Positions 1-7,431 of a DNA stretch of 9,567 nucleotides are shown here, piece by piece. The stretch lies in NCBI GenBank assembly GCA_964410665.1, contig CAYPIE010000155.1:1-9567 (forward strand), read 5' to 3'. The notes below the pieces were generated by a model that was not told the origin of the DNA, did not search any database, and worked only from the letters and a program-made list of their open reading frames with translations. This DNA comes from CAYPIE01 sp964410665 (GTDB lineage Bacteria > Planctomycetota > Planctomycetia > Gemmatales > Gemmataceae). Position 1 is the stretch's first letter. Each line of letters starts with the position of its first letter. The position numbers were made by a program, and so were the translations under genes.

Positions 1-1025
1 GTCGCTCCCGACGAAGCTGCTCCTGCTGCAGTCGCTCCTGGACCCCGGCTTGATAGGCCGCCACCGCCTCCGCCACGGCCGCCCCATCGGCAGGGCGGTC
101 GGCTTTCTGCGGGGCCAGACACTGCTTGCACAAGGCCACCAGCTCCGGGTCGGCCCCGCAAGCGTCGAGCCGCGCGAAGCAGTCGGCGACCTCGCCGCGG
201 GCAGCCATCACCCGGGTCGTCTCCGCCGTGTCACTGACAAACGGCGGCCGGCCCGTCAGCAGCGCCGCCAGGATGCCGCCGAGGCCGAACACGTCGCTGC
301 GGCGATCGATCTCGCGGACCGCGCCAATAGCCTGCTCGGGCGGCATGAAGGCCGGGGTGCCGAGCACGGTGCCGTCCTAGGTAATCAAGTCATCGGTGTC
401 CCGCAGCGACTCCACCCGGGTCCCGGCGGCGGTCGAAGCCGCATCGGCATCGGCTCCGGCGGGGGCAGGTTCCCCGAGAACCTTGGCCAAACCCCAGTCC
501 ATCACCTGGACCTCACCAAAGGCCCCGACCATGACGTTGGCCGGCTTCAGGTCGCGGTGGATGACGCCGTGGGCATGGGCATAGCCAACCCGCCTGGCAC
601 ACCTGCTCAAAGGCCGCCAGCAGCCGGCTGCGGTCGACGGCTAGGTCGGATCACCTAGCAAGCAGTGCGTCGAGGGTGTCACCTTTGATCAGCTTCATGG
701 CCAGGAAAGGACGGCCGTCGGGTAGGGTGCCGAGGTCGAAGGTCGGCGGGATCCCGGGGTGTTGCAGCTGACCGGTGATGCGCGACTTGTCGAGGAACCG
801 ACGGGCGATCGAAGAGTCCGGGGCGAACTTGTCCAGCAGCACCTTGACCGCGACGTCGCGGCCGAAGGCCGCATCGGTGGCGCGGTAGACGCTGCCCATA
901 CCGCCGTGGGCGATCTCCTCGATCAGCGTGTACCGACCCGCTAGGACGGTCTCTGGGTGTTCCGAAGGAAAGTCTGTTATCCCACCGGCGTCCTTGAAGG
1001 AATCAGTCGGAGATGCCGCCGTCAC
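1..1025 (-). pseudogene. Broken Hanks-type serine/threonine protein kinase (C-terminal part off the window)
   Basis: Read from 1025 leftwards, the translations give a planctomycete-type Ser/Thr kinase domain: a glycine-rich loop (AHGGMGSVY), the catalytic-lysine motif VAVKVL, ITGQLQHPGIPP, the catalytic loop HRDLKPANVM, DWGLAK in place of DFG, and PAFMPPEQA in place of APE. After the kinase fold comes a Gln/Glu/Arg-rich stretch (QERLQQEQLRRER) that looks like the start of a coiled coil. The frame is broken by a TGA at 651-653, by one apparent extra base near 589-594 (needed to join EQVCQA to VGYAHAHG), and by a TAG at 377-379 where a CAG or similar codon is expected. From 376 to base 1 the frame is open. 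A further shift near 1025 separates it from the N-terminal module at 1025-1291. Two stops plus a frameshift within one domain argue for a true pseudogene rather than a single sequencing error. All catalytic motifs are still readable, so the decay is probably recent (inference). Confidence 0.85.
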
Positions 1026-1291
1026 TACGGACGATCGAACTTCTCGCCGTCAGGGGTGGCCGACCGCCCCTCCGGGTCGGTCGACGGGCGGATGTGCCCC
1101 CGCAGGGGACTGTTGCTGAGCCAGTCACCGGCGGAGGGTTCGTGCTGCAACAGTGATCTCACCTGCTCGGCCAACCACGGCTGCTCCACGCCTAGCCGCT
1201 CCAGATAACGGCCGCGCTCAGCATCGGAGAGCTCCAGCGCCTTGGCCAGCGCCACCTGGACCTGCTGCCATTCCTCAGGGGTCATATTCAT
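1025..1291 (-). CDS. Short ORF resembling the N-terminal module of planctomycete Ser/Thr kinases
   Basis: It encodes about 88 residues beginning MNMTPEEWQQ. The pattern TPEEWQQV-ALAKALEL-AERGRYLERL-LAEQVRSLLQHEP is the helical leader often found before the kinase domain of planctomycete and acidobacterial Ser/Thr kinases, where it precedes a Pro/Gly-rich linker. An AAGGAG lies 7 bases before the ATG at 1289-1291. The in-frame ATG at 1295-1297 is only one base from that site, so the inner ATG is preferred. The gene overlaps the 3' end of the sigma factor gene by 17 bases, which suggests translational coupling. It stops at a TAG that shares a base with a GTG (TAGTG), from which the kinase frame continues. 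This is either a coupled pair of proteins or, more likely, one ancestral kinase gene split by a one-base deletion. Whether it makes a functional peptide is unknown. Confidence 0.55.
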   Translation of the reverse strand: MNMTPEEWQQVQVALAKALELSDAERGRYLERLGVEQPWLAEQVRSLLQHEPSAGDWLSNSPLRGHIRPSTDPEGRSATPDGEKFDRP

Positions 1292-1865
1292 GGGCATACT
1301 CCTTCAACTCGCGACGTAGCCACATCTTCGCGGTCTGGTAGGCACGCTTCACCGTCGATGCCGAGACCTGCAGGATCTCCGAGGTCTCCTCGATGCTGCA
1401 GTCCAGAAAGTAGCGGATCCGGAACACCAACGCATCCTGCGCGGCAAACACCTCGAAGCGGTCCAACGCACCCTGTAAGTCCAACAGCAATTGCGGGTCC
1501 ATGGTCACCGGGCCGGCCACCTGCGCGAGCGCCTCCGCCTTTTGCTCCCGGTCCCTGCCACGTTTCTGCGCCTGGTCCCGGCGGGCGATGTCCACCAGCA
1601 GGTTGTGGATCTTGGTCGCCGCGAACCGAATGAAGGCCTTCCGGTCGGCGGGCGCGGCGGCCTTCGCATCGTGTCCGGGCAACAGCCGACAGAAAGCCTC
1701 ATCGATCAACAGCGTTACCGGGGCGTCGAGATGCGGCGGGTAGTCCTGACGACGCCGAGCGGCGATCACCCGTAGCTCGGCCTCGACCTGGCGGAACAGT
1801 TGATCGGCCGCCTCGCGGTCCCCCTGTTCGATGCGGCGTAGGAGCAACGTGATTTGAGTCGGCAC
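1275..1865 (-). CDS. ECF-type RNA polymerase sigma factor (planctomycete Sigma70_ECF family)
   Basis: The 196-residue product directs RNA polymerase to a specific promoter set. Region sigma-2 spans roughly residues 12-95 (RIEQGDREAADQLF, then FIRFAATKIHNLLVDIARR). The sigma-4 helix-turn-helix spans roughly 155-187 (SIEETSEILQVSASTVKRAYQTAK and the basic WLRREL). The arrangement, with a long charged linker (KRGRDREQKAEAL) between them, fits the ECF-like family abundant in Planctomycetes, which is often encoded beside Ser/Thr kinases. The start is a GTG at 1863-1865 with GGAG seven bases upstream. The gene appears intact. No anti-sigma factor is visible nearby. The adjacent kinase would be the natural partner, but it is broken. 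Its target promoters cannot be deduced from this window. Confidence 0.9.
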   Translation of the reverse strand: MPTQITLLLRRIEQGDREAADQLFRQVEAELRVIAARRRQDYPPHLDAPVTLLIDEAFCRLLPGHDAKAAAPADRKAFIRFAATKIHNLLVDIARRDQAQKRGRDREQKAEALAQVAGPVTMDPQLLLDLQGALDRFEVFAAQDALVFRIRYFLDCSIEETSEILQVSASTVKRAYQTAKMWLRRELKEYAHEYDP

Positions 1866-2209
1866 GGACGGGCTCCGACAGCAATCAATGTATCGATTGG
1901 CCTGCCCCCATCGGCGGGAGAAGGGCCCACCTCAGGCAGGGAAGACGATCGGCGAGTAGAAATCCTTAGTTGTGTGAGTTTACGAGGAAGTCGGTTGATC
2001 GTCCAACAATTTCTCCTCACTTTGCCGAAAAGACAGACACCACCCCCACCGCTCTCGACACCCGCTCAACCACCGGTCCGCTCAACAAGGGAACCGTGGG
2101 TGCACAGCAATTCTGGAAAAGCGCGTACTTTTCTCGGCTCGTTCTCGAAGTGATTGTGGGCAAGCACCCGCGGCACCCGCCGCGACCATTCTTCTCACCG
2201 GAGCGAACG
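1866..2209. other. Intergenic region between the sigma factor gene and the small plus-strand ORF
   Basis: These 344 bases carry no convincing gene on either strand. Open frames here lack family resemblance and good ribosome sites. The stretch 1960-2035 is AT-richer than its surroundings and contains the promoter candidate for the sigma factor. I see no IS ends, CRISPR repeats or tRNA. Confidence 0.5.
1977..2006 (-). promoter_or_regulatory. Candidate promoter of the ECF sigma factor gene
   Basis: On the minus strand, TTGGAC (2006-2001) and TAAACT (1982-1977) are separated by 18 bases, a reasonable housekeeping-type -35/-10 pair in an AT-richer patch. Transcription would start near 1970 and leave a leader of about 105 bases before the GTG at 1865. 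It was recognised by eye only, and the match is moderate. Confidence 0.35.
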
Positions 2210-2416
2210 ATGACTCGCAAGAACCACCAGCTCCTCCCCGATGGAGCCGTCGAAGTGGACACCTCTGTTGGCACAGATTTTGTACCAACAACTGATTTGG
2301 ACCGAGGTTTATTGCGCTTTAGTTTAGTGATGAAGCCGACCACGCAATCGGGTTGGTGGCACACTCATCGCAAGTATTTGAAGAATCAGGAGTTGAGTCG
2401 GATTGCGTTGGCTTGA
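2210..2416 (+). CDS. Small hypothetical protein (68 residues)
   Basis: I do not recognise this protein. It begins MTRKNHQLLP and ends with KNQELSRIALA. It is preceded by GGAG six bases before the ATG, which is the main argument for a real gene. The frame stays open upstream to about 1970, but that part lacks a better start. The second half (WWHTHRKYLKNQEL) is basic and aromatic. No signal peptide or membrane segment is seen. Third-position GC falls from the first half to the second, unlike the neighbouring genes, which weakens the case. It ends 16 bases before the convergent tRNA-Gly gene. Confidence 0.3.
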   Translation: MTRKNHQLLPDGAVEVDTSVGTDFVPTTDLDRGLLRFSLVMKPTTQSGWWHTHRKYLKNQELSRIALA

Positions 2417-2432
2417 AAGCGATTGAGAAGAG

Positions 2433-2504
2433 AGCGGGCGACCGGATTCGAACCGGCGACGTCCAGCTTGGGAAGCTAGCATTCTACCACTGAATTACGC
2501 CCGC
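2433..2504 (-). tRNA. tRNA-Gly (anticodon CCC)
   Basis: A complete cloverleaf reads on the minus strand. The acceptor stem is GCGGGCG/CGCCCGC, the D-arm ATTC-AGTGGTA-GAAT, the anticodon stem CTAGC/GCTGG with loop TTCCCAA (anticodon CCC, decoding GGG), the variable loop ACGTC, and the T-arm GCCGG-TTCGAAT-CCGGT. The discriminator base is U, as usual for bacterial tRNA-Gly. CCA is not encoded and must be added after transcription. No attachment-site duplication or integrase is seen beside it. Confidence 0.96.
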
Positions 2505-2515
2505 CTGATCGGTTT

Positions 2516-2543
2516 ATCATATCGCGCTGCACCTGCATTGCAA
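2516..2543 (-). promoter_or_regulatory. Candidate promoter of the tRNA-Gly gene
   Basis: On the minus strand TTGCAA (2543-2538) and TATGAT (2521-2516) lie 16 bases apart. A start about seven bases after the -10 would fall near 2509, giving a leader of roughly five bases before the mature tRNA at 2504. This placement is typical of tRNA promoters. It would make the tRNA independent of lpxA, which lies upstream in the same direction. Confidence 0.45.
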
Positions 2544-2576
2544 TTGCGCTTGGCCGGGATTTCCCCGCCCGATGTC

Positions 2577-3401
2577 CTACGCGGCCATCACTTCCAGGGT
2601 ATCGCCCCCGGCTTTTTGGCTGCCACAAATCCCGCGGGTTGAGGCACGAATGAATGCGATCAGCTCTTGCACCTCGGCAAGCGTGCCGAGTTCTTGCTCC
2701 AGCTTGGTTAAGGCGACTTGCAGGGTGTTGGCTTGACGGAACAGAATCTGATATGCCCGACGCATCGCATTAATTGCCTCGGGCTTGTGACCGGCCCGAC
2801 GCATGCCGATCACGTTGACCCCCATGACCGTGTTAAAGCCCTGATGGATCATAAAAGGAACGGCATCTTTAGAAACCCCAGAAATACCGCTGACCAAGGC
2901 CAACCGGCCGACCCGGCTAAACTGATGCACCGCGGCATTGCCCGAGATCATCGCCCGATCGCCTAGCTCGACATGGCCACCCAACAGGGCGTGATTGGCC
3001 AAAATACAATGATTGCCCACACGACCGTCATGCCCAACGTGCGAGCCAACCATCAAGAAATTATGATCACCTACACGGGTCAGTCCCGTAGCCGCAGTGC
3101 CGCGATGAACGGTAACATATTCACGAAATATATTATGATTACCAATACATATCTGGCTGGCTTCGCCGCCATCGTGCAGATGCTGCGGGCGTTCGCCGAG
3201 GACTACGCCGATGCCAATATCATTGGCATCACCGACGGTTAACGGGCCGATCAGATGGGCCCGAGCCCGGACCACACAACCTGGGCCCAGCCGGATCGGC
3301 CCTTCCAAAATGGCCTGCGGGCCGACTTCGACATCGGCCGCCAGGTCGACCTCCGGGCCGATCAAGGCGCTTGAGTGAATCCGGGGGCTTGCGTGCGGCA
3401 T
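2577..3401 (-). CDS. lpxA: Acyl-[ACP]--UDP-N-acetylglucosamine O-acyltransferase
   Basis: LpxA catalyses the first step of lipid A synthesis in the cytosol, moving a 3-hydroxyacyl chain from acyl carrier protein to the 3-OH of UDP-GlcNAc. The 274-residue product has the usual length. Hexapeptide repeats of a left-handed beta helix fill residues about 8-190 (IHSSALIGPEVDLAADVEVGP and others). The active-site segment SHVGHD contains His121 and His124, the latter matching the catalytic His125 of E. coli. His143 (GGHV) and His160 (VHQF) match other conserved histidines. IREYVT-HRGT is present as FREYVTVHRGT. The helical C-terminal ACP-binding part (NVIGMRRAGHKPEAINAMRRAYQILF) is complete. The start ATG has AAGGGA five bases upstream. 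The gene stands alone here, without lpxC, lpxD, fabZ or lpxB. The coding stretch near 3060-3155 is unusually AT-rich for this gene. Confidence 0.95.
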   Translation of the reverse strand: MPHASPRIHSSALIGPEVDLAADVEVGPQAILEGPIRLGPGCVVRARAHLIGPLTVGDANDIGIGVVLGERPQHLHDGGEASQICIGNHNIFREYVTVHRGTAATGLTRVGDHNFLMVGSHVGHDGRVGNHCILANHALLGGHVELGDRAMISGNAAVHQFSRVGRLALVSGISGVSKDAVPFMIHQGFNTVMGVNVIGMRRAGHKPEAINAMRRAYQILFRQANTLQVALTKLEQELGTLAEVQELIAFIRASTRGICGSQKAGGDTLEVMAA

Positions 3402-3533
3402 GAATATCCCTTCGTCCTACCTGGGGTCACGCGGCCTGCGGTGCCGATCCCAATCTCAGGGGCACCTCTTGTACCTTGCCCGGCCGCCCAGGTGAAGACG
3501 AACCAGCTCGTCCAACCACGCGGCAAAGCGGGC

Positions 3534-3564
3534 TTGACAGCCCCCAGGGGCCATCTCGTAGACT
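3534..3564 (+). promoter_or_regulatory. Candidate sigma-70-type promoter upstream of prkA
   Basis: A perfect TTGACA (3534-3539) is followed by TAGACT (3559-3564) after 19 bases; the spacer is 18 if GTAGAC is taken. Within the spacer, CCCC-CA-GGGG can form a small dyad. Transcription would begin near 3571 and give a leader of almost 390 bases before the prkA ATG, covering the hairpin-rich region. The long spacing and long leader keep confidence moderate. Confidence 0.4.
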
Positions 3565-3707
3565 CAACTGGCTTTGCTCCTGGGTCAGGCCGCAAGCCGC
3601 GCCTCAGGTCAAAACGCGACGCTCTCCCTTGGAGCACCATCCGTGCACCCGTAAAATGAACAGGACGATCTGAACGGAATCATGGGTCTGCCCCTTTCTT
3701 CGGATCG

Positions 3708-3889
3708 CCATCACCGCCGGCGGGTGATGGAGTGTTGCAATGGTGCCGGTCACCCCTCGCTGGTCGAGGCTCGCTCGTCGTCGTTCATCATCCCGCGAAG
3801 CCCTAGGCTCACGCCGATCCTGTACCTGCTGCAACACTGGCGACATTGACACCCTGAACCACCACCTCGACACGAGCGAGGTCGCGGTT
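3708..3889 (+). promoter_or_regulatory. Hairpin-rich candidate structured leader of prkA
   Basis: Several inverted repeats follow one another. CCATCACC (3708-3715) pairs with GGTGATGG (3723-3730). AGTGTTGCA (3731-3739) pairs perfectly with TGCAACACT (3830-3838) and encloses small hairpins GGTG/CACC (3742-3754), CCTCG/CGAGG (3755-3769) and AGCC/GGCT (3799-3809). Then AACC-acc-ACCTCG (3857-3869) pairs with CGAGGT-cgc-GGTT (3877-3889). The adjacent stems suggest a folded 5' UTR or small RNA rather than chance dyads, but no known riboswitch class is recognised. The function is unknown. Confidence 0.4.
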
Positions 3890-3957
3890 GGTTGCGAATC
3901 TGGCCGGAGGTCTACCGCGTCGCTCCGCTCGGATTCTGATGGAGGTTGAGCACGATC

Positions 3958-5994
<2,037 letters not shown>

Positions 5995-6010
5995 CCGACG
6001 CGAAAGGGCT

Positions 6011-6111
6011 CGGTGGTGGGGTCCTGGCCGACGTAATGCCATGAACCTGGTCAGGCCGGAAGGAGCAGCCATAAGTGCGCTGCACGGGCGGCTCAGGGTG
6101 CCCCACCGCCG
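6011..6111 (+). ncRNA. ffs: Signal recognition particle RNA, small bacterial type (4.5S RNA)
   Basis: The RNA component of the signal recognition particle binds Ffh and helps deliver ribosomes making membrane proteins to FtsY. The sequence carries the domain IV signature GGTCAGG-CC-GGAA-GG-AGCAGCC (6049-6070): symmetric loop AGG/AGCA, GGAA tetraloop and flanking helix. The termini pair strongly, CGGTGGTGGGG (6011-6021) with CCCCACCGCCG (6101-6111), with one G-U. Further pairs include CCTG/CAGG (6023-6026 with 6094-6097) and GCC/GGC. The length of about 101 bases suits the Alu-less bacterial type. The ends are inferred from pairing; AAAGG (6003-6007) with CCTTT (6114-6118) may extend the helix. 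It starts 16 bases after the prkA stop and ends 87 bases before yeaH, an unusual location. The helix under the tetraloop seems one pair shorter than in E. coli. Confidence 0.9.
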
Positions 6112-6119
6112 ATCCTTTT
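6101..6119 (+). terminator. Possible terminator or 3' processing region of the SRP RNA
   Basis: The 3' arm of the SRP RNA closing helix (6101-6111) is followed by ATCC and four T residues (6116-6119). This could give weak intrinsic termination, using the RNA's own end helix as the hairpin. The T run is short, so read-through to yeaH is quite possible. Confidence 0.3.
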
Positions 6120-6125
6120 CCCGTC

Positions 6126-6155
6126 GGGGTTTGCCAACCATCAGCAGCAGACCCC
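6126..6155 (+). promoter_or_regulatory. Hairpin in the yeaH leader
   Basis: GGGGTTTG (6126-6133) can pair with CAGACCCC (6148-6155), eight pairs with one G-U and a 14-base loop. It sits between the SRP RNA and the yeaH ribosome site. It could protect the processed yeaH 5' end or be incidental. No T tract follows, so it does not look like a terminator. Confidence 0.3.
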
Positions 6156-6198
6156 CTTCCCTCGGCGTCCCCCCACTTTCAGAAGAGGCACCATTCCT

Positions 6199-7305
6199 GT
6201 GGGACAGAAGATTGAACGCGACCAGCAACGGTTTCGCAAGATTGTCCGCGGCAAGGTCAAAAGCAATCTGCGAAAGTACATCAGCCGGGGCGAGATGATC
6301 GGCAAGAAGGGCAACGACTTTGTGTCGATCCCCATGCCGTCGATCGATATCCCGCAGTTCCGCTACGGCCAGCGCGGCTCCGGCGGCGTCGGCTCTGGTG
6401 AAGGTCAACTCGGCCAACCCCTCGGCCCACCCCAGGGACAGGGCGACCAAGGCGGTGCCGGCGACCAGCCGGGCGATGGCCACCTCATGGAGGTCGAACT
6501 GACCCTCGAAGAGATGGCGCAAATCCTCGGCGAAGAACTGCAGTTGCCGCGCATCGAGCCGCGCGGCAAACGCAACATTATCACCGAAAAAGACAAATAC
6601 ACCAGCATCCGCCAAGTCGGCCCCGAGTCGCTGCGGCACTTTAAACGGACCTACAAACGGGCCCTAAAACGTCAACTGGCCTCCGGCTCGTATGACCCCG
6701 ACGACCCTCGGGTCATCCCGATTCGCGAGGACAGGCAATATCGCTCCTGGAAAGAAATCCAGAAGCCCGACTCGGTCGCCGTGGTCATCTACATGATGGA
6801 TGTCTCCGGCTCGATGACTGATGAGCAAAAAGAAATCGTCCGCATCGAGGCCTTCTGGATCGATACCTGGATCAAGGCTCACTACGAAGGCATCGAGACC
6901 GTCTACATCATTCACGATGCCGTGGCCGCCGAGGTGGATGAGCAGCGTTTCTACCACACCCGCGAGAGTGGCGGCACCCGGATCAGCTCGGCCTATGACC
7001 TAGCCGATAAGATTATCGACGCCCGCTATCCGCCCTCGGAGTGGAACATCTATGCCTTCCACTTCTCCGATGGCGACAACTGGGGCGACGATATTCCGCA
7101 CTGTATTGAATTGCTCACCGAGAAGCTGTTGCCCAAGCTCAACCTGTTCGGCTACGGCCAAGTGGAGAGCCCCTACGGCAGCGGTGAGTTTTATGATTAC
7201 GTCAACGAGCTGCTCGGTGCCCATGAGCATGTCGTGGCCACCCGGATTCCTGAACGCGAGGCGATCCTGGACTCGATCAAGGCGTTTTTGAGCACCGGAC
7301 GCTAA
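6199..7305 (+). CDS. yeaH: YeaH / YhbH family protein (DUF444, VWA-like)
   Basis: This 368-residue protein belongs to the DUF444 family (E. coli YeaH, B. subtilis YhbH), almost always encoded with PrkA and SpoVR. Features in order are a basic N-terminus (KIERDQQRFRKIVRGKVKSNLRKYI), a Gly/Gln-rich low-complexity linker at about 59-95, the VELTLEEMAQILGEELQLP motif (99-117), and a VWA-like fold. The fold has a MIDAS metal site DVSGS at 201-205, SGGT at 257-260 and DGDNW at 291-295. It ends shortly after the fold and is shorter than the E. coli protein (about 427). The start is a GTG with GAGG ten bases upstream; no better ATG is present. The MIDAS residues suggest metal-dependent protein binding, perhaps as an adaptor for PrkA (inference). 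The biochemical role is not established. Confidence 0.93.
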   Translation: MGQKIERDQQRFRKIVRGKVKSNLRKYISRGEMIGKKGNDFVSIPMPSIDIPQFRYGQRGSGGVGSGEGQLGQPLGPPQGQGDQGGAGDQPGDGHLMEVELTLEEMAQILGEELQLPRIEPRGKRNIITEKDKYTSIRQVGPESLRHFKRTYKRALKRQLASGSYDPDDPRVIPIREDRQYRSWKEIQKPDSVAVVIYMMDVSGSMTDEQKEIVRIEAFWIDTWIKAHYEGIETVYIIHDAVAAEVDEQRFYHTRESGGTRISSAYDLADKIIDARYPPSEWNIYAFHFSDGDNWGDDIPHCIELLTEKLLPKLNLFGYGQVESPYGSGEFYDYVNELLGAHEHVVATRIPEREAILDSIKAFLSTGR

Positions 7306-7322
7306 CCACGTGGACCGAACAC

Positions 7323-7396
7323 GCTTGCGGCGGTGCCCTCCCCGACCGATCTTCTCGGGGCAACGCCAACGCAGTCGGCGTGTACCGCCGGCAAGC
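7323..7396 (+). promoter_or_regulatory. Three-way-junction RNA structure between yeaH and spoVR
   Basis: GCTTGCGGCGGT (7323-7334) pairs with ACCGCC-G-GCAAGC (7384-7396) over 12 pairs with a single bulged G. G7335-T7383 and C7336-G7382 can extend it. Inside are two further hairpins: CCCCGA/TCGGGG (7340-7345 with 7355-7360, nine-base loop) and ACGCC/GGCGT (7363-7367 with 7377-7381, nine-base loop). The outer GTGGA (7310-7314) and TCCAC (7414-7418) could also close the whole gap, next to the spoVR ribosome site. No T tract follows, so it is not a standard terminator. It may be a processing, stability or translation-control element, or a small repeat element with terminal inverted repeats. Confidence 0.6.
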
Positions 7397-7431
7397 ATCC
7401 CTCTTAGCATCCATCCACAGGTTGACTGACC

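Larger units (their letters stand above)
3402..3957. other. Divergent intergenic region between lpxA and prkA
   Basis: These 556 bases separate divergent genes. I see no convincing protein gene; a 94-codon plus-strand frame at 3375-3659 has no recognisable features or ribosome site. The left half holds a promoter candidate pointing to prkA (3534-3564). The right half is rich in inverted repeats, described separately. The prkA ribosome site GGAGG is at 3941-3945. Confidence 0.6.

Noticed and set aside
50..658. 202-codon plus-strand open frame
   Set aside because: It is antisense to the kinase remnant, whose motifs are unmistakable; the plus-strand translation is Gly/Arg/Pro-rich shadow sequence.
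2433..2504. tRNA-Gly as an integration site of a mobile element
   Set aside because: No direct repeat of the tRNA end, integrase or composition break is visible on either side.
3375..3659. 94-codon plus-strand frame between lpxA and prkA
   Set aside because: It begins inside lpxA in antisense, lacks a ribosome site and has low-information composition.
6025..6039. Sigma-54-like GG-N10-GC motif upstream of yeaH
   Set aside because: It falls inside the SRP RNA body, where the bases are explained by that RNA; flanking consensus is poor.
7323..7396. Hammerhead-type ribozyme
   Set aside because: The three-way shape invited the comparison, but the conserved CUGAUGA and GAAA core sequences are absent.
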